DNA from: Candidatus Aciduliprofundum sp. JdFR-45
Lineage (GTDB): Archaea > Thermoplasmatota > Thermoplasmata > Thermoplasmatales > JdFR-45
Assembly (NCBI GenBank): GCA_002011395.1
Contig: MTNG01000031.1
Span: 1-9,500 of the forward strand
Direction of reading: 5' to 3'
Length of the DNA stretch: 9,500 bases
The notes under the pieces were generated by a model, which was given only the letters and a program-made list of their open reading frames with translations, was not told the DNA's origin and ran no database searches. Positions 4,930-9,500 of this stretch are shown piece after piece; within the stretch, counting starts at the first letter, position 1, and every line of letters starts with the position of its first letter. Made by a program: the position numbers and the translations under genes.

Positions 4930-7098
4930 TCATTGGGAGGATACATTTATTATCTTATCCTTCAGAAATTTGTATGCGGTGTGAACTTCCCACACACAGA
5001 CCAATATAATGACCGAACTCAAGAGGCCAAGCAAAATTCCCATAGTCATTGCTGCAAATGCATTTAAGAGCGGGGTGAACACGGCGGTGGCGATCACTTT
5101 TGAGGGGTGCGTGGAAATCTTGTCAGCATCTGTGATATTTTTTACACTCCTATGATGTATTTCAACAACAATGAAGATAAAACAGAATATGATGAATATT
5201 ATTGAAATGTATACAAATATATCGTTAGGTGCAAATGCAACTATTCCGAGAGGATTATTATAAATAGAGAATAATATAATGACGCATGAGAAAAACCCTA
5301 TGGACAGAAGAGAGGCGGCAGTATAAGCATAAAGCGTTGTAAGATATTCCTCAGTTGACCATTCACTTACCGGGATAAATTTCTCCTTTGGAATCATCAT
5401 TACATCTATAATAAAAACAACACTATATGCAATAGCAAGAAGACCCATCGTTATATATGGTATCCCTAATGCGGCATATACGGAGGTTACTGTTATATAT
5501 GCATCTATTTCTTTTATTGTAGTAATTGAAATTAAAAACGGCATCATAAAAAAGACCATACCAATTCCCTGAAGCCACATATGCCTGAAACCGGTAAGCG
5601 CAACCAGGGTCAGGGAGATTGAGACCAACAACAGCATTAAAGATAACATCGCAAAGAACAATAGCAGAATCTCAACCTGATTCGAATTGAATATACCCCA
5701 TATGGTTATAGCAGACAGCATGAATGCCGAGATTGAGAGGCCATACGACACAGTATGGAGGGTAGAGGTTTTTCTTTCCTCTCTGAAAGAAACAATATAC
5801 ATAAAGGATACAAAAAAAGTGAAAGCGACCATAATGTTCTGTGGAAAATATCTCTGATGGAATGCAGAGGGGATGCCTTTGGAGAGCACGCCCAAGTATA
5901 TAAACCATGATGCATATAAAATAGCAACGATTGATGGACACAAAATTTTAAGGAAGGCATATGGGTGATAGTGATTGGAGAACCTTATACGAAGGGGGAT
6001 CATACCCTCCGAAAAGGCCAGCTCTTTTTCCCCACCCGGCAATGAACCCACTATTACGAGCACTGCCCCTATTATCACATACATGAGGGATATATCTCCC
6101 ATGCCATAGATTCCACCTTTCAGAACGTACTTTTTTCCAGAGTTATCCTCCAAAGTGACGCACCAAATAGAGAGGTCTTTGTGGAGAATATAGCACACAT
6201 AGATTGAGGCGCCATCCGTAGCGATAGACGGATTGTAGGCACTGCCTCCATACCATATGTCCCTTATAATCGCAGAGGATATGTTTCCTTTTGGGATTGT
6301 TATAAAAATTACCGAGTAATCGGATTTGTGTTTTCCGTAAACTTCGAATGTTATATATACACTACCATTCACCTGGAGAGAGCTTAAATCTGATACCTCT
6401 CTGTAGTTCCCTAATATTACCTCGGTTGTGCCGTTCCAGAACACAACGTCAGATCCACCTTTCGCTGAGAGAGCGGCCGTTATAGAATCCGGCGTGCATA
6501 TGAACTTCTCTATGGTTCCATTAAATGTGTGGAGCGGTTCCCGGGAACGGAAATCGTATACTGTGCAGTTATAGGCATACCAAACTCTTTCACCTGCTAT
6601 GTAAAACACCTCCCCACCGCTCATATTCCGTGATATGTGGCACTCAAAGGCGCTGCCGTTCCATTTGTAAAGGGTGGCATTTCCTCCATCTATCTTAAGA
6701 ACCGTGGGAACTGACGATGCAGAGGGATAAAACATCCCTTTATCAATTGTGAGAGTCACCCTATCTCTGGATGACACGTTGAGCCAGACAATTCTTCGCA
6801 TCCCACTACCGGACATTTCTTTCCACATGAGCCATTCCCCGCAGAATTTCGGTTCCTGTGCATCCATATCTGGGTCAGAAACTGTTACCTCCTCACCGGT
6901 GTTGATGTTCAGTACCACGATTTTCGCCCTCAGCCCAGAGAAATCCACATAAGCCACATAGATATCACCAGAATAACCAACAGCAACACCGCTTTTGAGC
7001 GTTATGAAATTATAGGGGATGGCACTGTAAATAGTTGTCACAGACACAAGGATGACTATGAAAATCAGCACATATTTTGAGCGTGGCCCGATTTTCAC
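4930..7098 (-). CDS. Large membrane protein with exported beta-propeller-like domain and about ten membrane segments; AT-rich
   Basis: 722 residues from a GTG at 7096-7098, chosen because GAGGTG ends 5 bases upstream; an ATG at 7122 would add 8 residues. No named family recognised. A hydrophobic segment (about residues 10-27) serves as signal or anchor. Residues about 30-325 look like a beta-propeller: repeated short strands ending in motifs such as DIYVAYVDFSG, RRIVWLNVSS and NPSIATDGASIYVCYI. This region carries nine N-x-S/T sequons, as expected for a protein outside the cell. From about residue 336 onward there are roughly ten membrane segments with short loops. Related propeller-plus-membrane architectures occur in archaeal surface proteins, but the role is unknown; sensing or transport is speculation. 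The gene is far richer in A/T than its neighbours (5161-5220 has only 12 G/C in 60), suggesting transfer or relaxed composition. It follows the 7191-8441 gene with a 92-base gap; upstream promoter candidates there (an ACATAAACATAAACTG stretch near 7162-7177, TTATTCATAAT near 7130-7140) are weak. Confidence 0.85.
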   Translation of the reverse strand: MKIGPRSKYVLIFIVILVSVTTIYSAIPYNFITLKSGVAVGYSGDIYVAYVDFSGLRAKIVVLNINTGEEVTVSDPDMDAQEPKFCGEWLMWKEMSGSGMRRIVWLNVSSRDRVTLTIDKGMFYPSASSVPTVLKIDGGNATLYKWNGSAFECHISRNMSGGEVFYIAGERVWYAYNCTVYDFRSREPLHTFNGTIEKFICTPDSITAALSAKGGSDVVFWNGTTEVILGNYREVSDLSSLQVNGSVYITFEVYGKHKSDYSVIFITIPKGNISSAIIRDIWYGGSAYNPSIATDGASIYVCYILHKDLSIWCVTLEDNSGKKYVLKGGIYGMGDISLMYVIIGAVLVIVGSLPGGEKELAFSEGMIPLRIRFSNHYHPYAFLKILCPSIVAILYASWFIYLGVLSKGIPSAFHQRYFPQNIMVAFTFFVSFMYIVSFREERKTSTLHTVSYGLSISAFMLSAITIWGIFNSNQVEILLLFFAMLSLMLLLVSISLTLVALTGFRHMWLQGIGMVFFMMPFLISITTIKEIDAYITVTSVYAALGIPYITMGLLAIAYSVVFIIDVMMIPKEKFIPVSEWSTEEYLTTLYAYTAASLLSIGFFSCVIILFSIYNNPLGIVAFAPNDIFVYISIIFIIFCFIFIVVEIHHRSVKNITDADKISTHPSKVIATAVFTPLLNAFAAMTMGILLGLLSSVIILVCVWEVHTAYKFLKDKIINVSSQ

Positions 7099-7190
7099 AT
7101 CATCACCTCTGATCAGATGCAATCGCCTTCATTATGAATAACCCCCATCACCCTCACCGTTCACAGTTTATGTTTATGTGATTGATGTTA

Positions 7191-8441
7191 TTAATAATTT
7201 CCTGCCTTTCCGCGTGGCCACCTCAGCGTCCAGTCCGCCCCTTCCCCTCTCCTCTCCCTCTCGTTCTGGTCTCTGACGAAATCAGCGACGATTTCCATGG
7301 CCTCCCTGATTTTCCCGTATCCCTCCGGTGTGAAGAACCTGGGCATGGGTCTCCATATTGGTATCCTCTTCCCGCTCTTGAGAACGAGTTCGTAGTACAT
7401 AGGAGCATCCTCTGTTATGACCTCCTTTATATCTCTGTAAGGTATGAAATACTCTCTCGCAAAGAGGGCGGACCACGGCTTTGAAGGCGGGGATATTCCT
7501 TTCTCATAAATGGCAAAGTGGTTCACCCTGCCCCCGATCACGATGAAGAGGAGGAGCATCAGGTTGAGCGGGATGAGCCATACCATGAGCGACACGGGGT
7601 CCCGGAACAGGGGCTGAACACCATGCATCGGGGAGATGTAAACGAGTAGCAGCGCAATATCCAGACCGAGCACGGATATGGCGCAGATGTAGGCGTGCAA
7701 CTTATACATCCTGACCCTTCCCTCATCCGCCGATAGCAGAACTCTGCCTCGGTTATAATCCACATGGGTGTGGTCCCCCTCCTCGCGATGCTCCTCTCCG
7801 GCCCGTGCACGCCACCTGCTGGGCCGGTTGAGTGGGGGACCATGACATGGGGTTTCTTCGGGGCCTCCCTTTCCCACCCCCGGTTTTTCCTTCCACGTGT
7901 ATCTCTCTTCAAGTTTCCCTCCAAAGAGTCCCCTCAGGGCTTTAAGAAAATCCTCGCGGCGATGAGATAGGTAAGGGATGCGTATCCTCTCCGGCGCGTT
8001 CTCTCCCGCCCTGTAGACCAGCAGATATCCATGTTCTGGGTACCTCTCCACGTACACCACCCTCTCCGCCCCCTCTATGGATTTCCCCAGCGGCTCCCCG
8101 CTGAAGATGTAGTCAATGTATCTCACGACCCTCTTGTTCGTAAGCACGAATGGGTAGTTGCGCTCCACGACTGTGAGGGTGAGAACCGCCTGAATGAGGA
8201 AAAGTGTCACAATGGCACATACCATGATGAATAGGAACAGGAGTTCCAGCGGCCTGGCGATGGGAGGGGCGAAACCCGCAATGCCAAGCACTGCAGCCGT
8301 CAGGAGCGCATAGGGTACAAGGGACAGCGCGATCACGATCCACGCCATCAGGTCCAGCCTGTAGCCGTCCCACGTCTGCCTGAACCCTACCTTTAAGAGT
8401 ATCTCCTCGCCGGGCTGGAGTTTGAGAGGTCTCTCATCCAT
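7191..8441 (-). CDS. Membrane protein with two tandem [two membrane segments + PH-like domain] units
   Basis: 416 residues from the ATG at 8439-8441, chosen because GGAGGAGG lies 5 or more bases upstream; the frame stays open to an ATG at 8522 that sits inside a TATA-like sequence. Unit 1: membrane segments at about 33-56 and 64-90, then a PH-like domain (about 96-172) with PFVLTNKRVVRYIDYIF, a pattern typical of bPH2/DUF304-type domains, and a closing helix DFLKALRGLF. Residues about 176-230 are a hydrophilic linker rich in G, P, R, E and H with no hydrophobic core. Unit 2: membrane segments at about 247-270 and 283-304, then FAIYEKGISPPSK, YFIPYRDIKEVI, YYELVLKSGKRIPIW and a helix to about 390, with a charged tail. 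Each unit resembles the proteins at 2206 and 2785. It may be a gene fusion, or two genes joined by an error; GTG at 7763 (V227) would give unit 2 an N terminus of the same length as in its relatives. Function unknown. Confidence 0.8.
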   Translation of the reverse strand: MDERPLKLQPGEEILLKVGFRQTWDGYRLDLMAWIVIALSLVPYALLTAAVLGIAGFAPPIARPLELLFLFIMVCAIVTLFLIQAVLTLTVVERNYPFVLTNKRVVRYIDYIFSGEPLGKSIEGAERVVYVERYPEHGYLLVYRAGENAPERIRIPYLSHRREDFLKALRGLFGGKLEERYTWKEKPGVGKGGPEETPCHGPPLNRPSRWRARAGEEHREEGDHTHVDYNRGRVLLSADEGRVRMYKLHAYICAISVLGLDIALLLVYISPMHGVQPLFRDPVSLMVWLIPLNLMLLLFIVIGGRVNHFAIYEKGISPPSKPWSALFAREYFIPYRDIKEVITEDAPMYYELVLKSGKRIPIWRPMPRFFTPEGYGKIREAMEIVADFVRDQNERERRGEGADWTLRWPRGKAGNY

Positions 8442-8518
8442 GCTGTCCTCCTCCTGAACACCAACTGTGGGAAATGCATCCCGAGGGAGAACACATATTT
8501 GGGTATAGGTGTGCTCCC

Positions 8519-8530
8519 TCATTTATTTAC
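8519..8530 (-). promoter_or_regulatory. Candidate TATA box for the 7191-8441 gene
   Basis: On the minus strand GTAAATAAATGA is a plausible box A; transcription would start near 8498, giving a leader of about 57 bases. A second A/T stretch (CCCAAATATGTG, about 8489-8500) would give a shorter leader of about 27 bases. The choice between them cannot be made from sequence alone. Confidence 0.35.
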
Positions 8531-8602
8531 CTCTGCTCTCACGTGCATTTTCTATGGTCGCGCTCCAATATGAGCTTTATCCCCCGCCCACAAACACCAC
8601 AA

Positions 8603-8614
8603 CGTTAAAATACG
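8603..8614 (+). promoter_or_regulatory. TATA box of tRNA-Thr
   Basis: CGTTAAAATACG, centred about 28 bases before the tRNA 5' end at 8637, the same geometry as the tRNA-Gly promoter. It lies in the 195-base divergent spacer (8442-8636) that also holds the promoter of the minus-strand membrane protein. Confidence 0.55.
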
Positions 8615-8636
8615 GCCAGGCAATCACACATCCGAA

Positions 8637-8712
8637 GCCACCGTAGCTCAGCAGGTGGAGCGCCGCCTTGGTAAGGCGGAGGTCGCGGGTTCAACTCCCG
8701 CCGGTGGCTCCA
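8637..8712 (+). tRNA. tRNA-Thr (anticodon GGT), CCA encoded
   Basis: Complete cloverleaf: acceptor GCCACCG/CGGTGGC (7 perfect pairs), D stem GCTC/GAGC, anticodon stem CCGCC/GGCGG with loop TTGGTAA, variable region AGGTC, T stem GCGGG/CCCGC with loop TTCAACT, discriminator T (8709) and encoded CCA (8710-8712). Anticodon GGT reads ACC and ACU threonine codons. No intron. Only a short T-tract (ATTTC) follows, so its terminator is weak or transcription ends further on, close to the next promoter. Confidence 0.97.
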
Positions 8713-8723
8713 TTTCTCAAAAG

Positions 8724-8732
8724 GGTTATATC
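8724..8732 (+). promoter_or_regulatory. TATA box of the ABC permease gene
   Basis: GGTTATATC, with its core centred 27 bases before the ATG at 8756. This places the transcription start at or next to the start codon, implying a leaderless mRNA, as for pgk. Confidence 0.5.
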
Positions 8733-8755
8733 TCCGGACACCCATAGGGCAGGGG

Positions 8756-9500
8756 ATGGGCGTGCGGGCGATATTCCGGAACAGGAGGAGGGTCATCGTC
8801 AGCGTAGCGGGGGTGGTCATCGCCCTGATGCTCATTTTCAACGTGTACTTCACAACGGACTCAATCTCAAAGAACATGCTCATAGATGAACTGGAGAAGA
8901 GCGACGAGCACATGCGGGCGCACACCAGCACCGACATCAACGGCACGCGCGCTCTCGCGGAAAATCTGCCAGGGGCGGTGGAGGAGATCGCCAAACTGGA
9001 CTACGTGAAATCGGTGAGGTATACGATCGTCACGTCTTTCCACGTCCAGAACATGACCTCCGGTACGTGGTCGTCCGGCCCGGCGTACGTGGTGGCGTTC
9101 ACCGGCACCCGTGGTGTTTTCACGGTCACCGAGGGCGAGGGCCCCGATGCGCCCGGTGAGGTGGCGGTGGCGGGCGACATCCCCGTGGAGATGGGAGATT
9201 CCATAACGTTTGACTTGGGTATGGCGTCTGAGACGTTCACCGTGGTTGGCACCTTCAGCGTGAGCGAGGAGAATGACACCGCGGGCTATATGCTACTGCT
9301 CGCGCTCCCCGGCTACACCCGCCTCATAGATTCCCTCGGGGACGGATACGTGAACACGGACGCGGAGGTCACGGTCACCCTGGACGCGAGGGCTGTCGTC
9401 TCTCACGGCGGTTTCTCCGATATGAAAAAGATAGCCGCGGATACGGGATTTCAGGTACAACTCATACTTGACCAGACCACGGACCTGGACTGGCAGGTGG
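8756..9500 (+). CDS. FtsX/MacB-type ABC transporter permease, N-terminal part (cut by window)
   Basis: 248 codons from the ATG at 8756 to the right edge with no stop. The N terminus (MGVRAIFRNRRR) is basic and precedes one membrane segment (about 12-32, VIVSVAGVVIALMLIFNVYF). A long extracellular region follows. The segment APGEVAVAGDIPVEMGDSITF (about 132-152) followed by ETFTVVGTF matches the MacB-like periplasmic core pattern, in which a small beta module says that a site requires a given property. Several N-x-S/T sites (NMT, NGT, NDT) fit an outside location. Full-length family members carry three or more further membrane segments with the FtsX domain, expected beyond 9500, and usually a neighbouring ATPase gene. 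The substrate cannot be told. The start is supported by a TATA box 27 bases upstream; AGGGG abuts the ATG too closely to act as a ribosome binding site. Confidence 0.75.
   Translation, partial: MGVRAIFRNRRRVIVSVAGVVIALMLIFNVYFTTDSISKNMLIDELEKSDEHMRAHTSTDINGTRALAENLPGAVEEIAKLDYVKSVRYTIVTSFHVQNMTSGTWSSGPAYVVAFTGTRGVFTVTEGEGPDAPGEVAVAGDIPVEMGDSITFDLGMASETFTVVGTFSVSEENDTAGYMLLLALPGYTRLIDSLGDGYVNTDAEVTVTLDARAVVSHGGFSDMKKIAADTGFQVQLILDQTTDLDWQV

Noticed and set aside
2141..7189. Shared 11-mer TGATTGATGTT at 2141-2151 and 7179-7189
   Set aside because: The two contexts differ (one before a promoter, one after a stop codon with no plus-strand gene following). With this much A/T-leaning spacer a single match is compatible with chance.
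4881..7190. Possible integrated element using the tRNA-Gly 3' end as attachment site
   Set aside because: No second copy of the tRNA 3' sequence was found in the spacer at 7099-7190 or elsewhere in the window, and there is no integrase. Only the atypical composition remains.
7182..7484. Plus-strand open frame of 100 codons
   Set aside because: Antisense to the C-terminal part of the 7191-8441 membrane protein, with no ribosome binding site or motif.
8442..8522. 27-residue extension of the tandem membrane protein from the ATG at 8522
   Set aside because: That ATG lies in a TATA-like sequence, and a strong GGAGGAGG site precedes the ATG at 8441.
1..9500. CRISPR array, transposon ends, riboswitch or defence system
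   Set aside because: No regularly spaced repeats, transposase-like ORFs, long terminal inverted repeats or recognisable riboswitch core were seen on either strand.

Overview
The window is archaeal chromosomal DNA, moderately GC-rich (one counted stretch of pgk, 3661-3720, is 38 G/C of 60). The evidence is ribosomal proteins L44e and S27e, translation factor aIF2-alpha, Nop10 and a PAC2-family protein in one tight cluster, an archaeal-type phosphoglycerate kinase, two tRNA genes with encoded CCA, and TATA-type promoters about 26-27 bases before starts. The cluster order is widespread in Euryarchaeota. A Thermoplasmata-like lineage would fit, but that is a guess; nothing here fixes the phylum.

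Left part (1-2013, minus strand): one translation operon, read L44e > S27e > aIF2-alpha > Nop10 > PAC2. Gaps are 1-2 bases or overlaps of 4 and 29 bases, and PAC2 runs off the left edge. A gene-free stretch (2014-2205) separates it from a divergent plus-strand group. That stretch holds promoters for both directions, a 14-bp GC palindrome and two inverted repeats.

Middle (2206-4916, plus strand): two small membrane proteins, each with two membrane segments followed by a beta-rich PH-like domain. They may be followed by a very small ORF and a hairpin with a T-tract. Next come pgk, apparently on a leaderless transcript, and tRNA-Gly(CCC) with its own TATA box and oligo-T terminator.

Right part (4930-9500): a minus-strand, strikingly AT-rich gene encodes an exported beta-propeller-like ectodomain followed by about ten membrane segments. 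Upstream of it, also on the minus strand, is a protein made of two tandem [two membrane segments + PH-like] units joined by an odd hydrophilic linker. Then come tRNA-Thr(GGT) and the 5' part of an FtsX/MacB-type ABC permease, cut off by the right edge.

The housekeeping genes are ordinary. The less ordinary material is the set of four 2TM+PH-like units in about 6 kb, the compositionally foreign propeller/membrane gene beside tRNA-Gly, and a few repeated intergenic palindromes. I see no CRISPR array, transposase, phage gene or recognised defence system.
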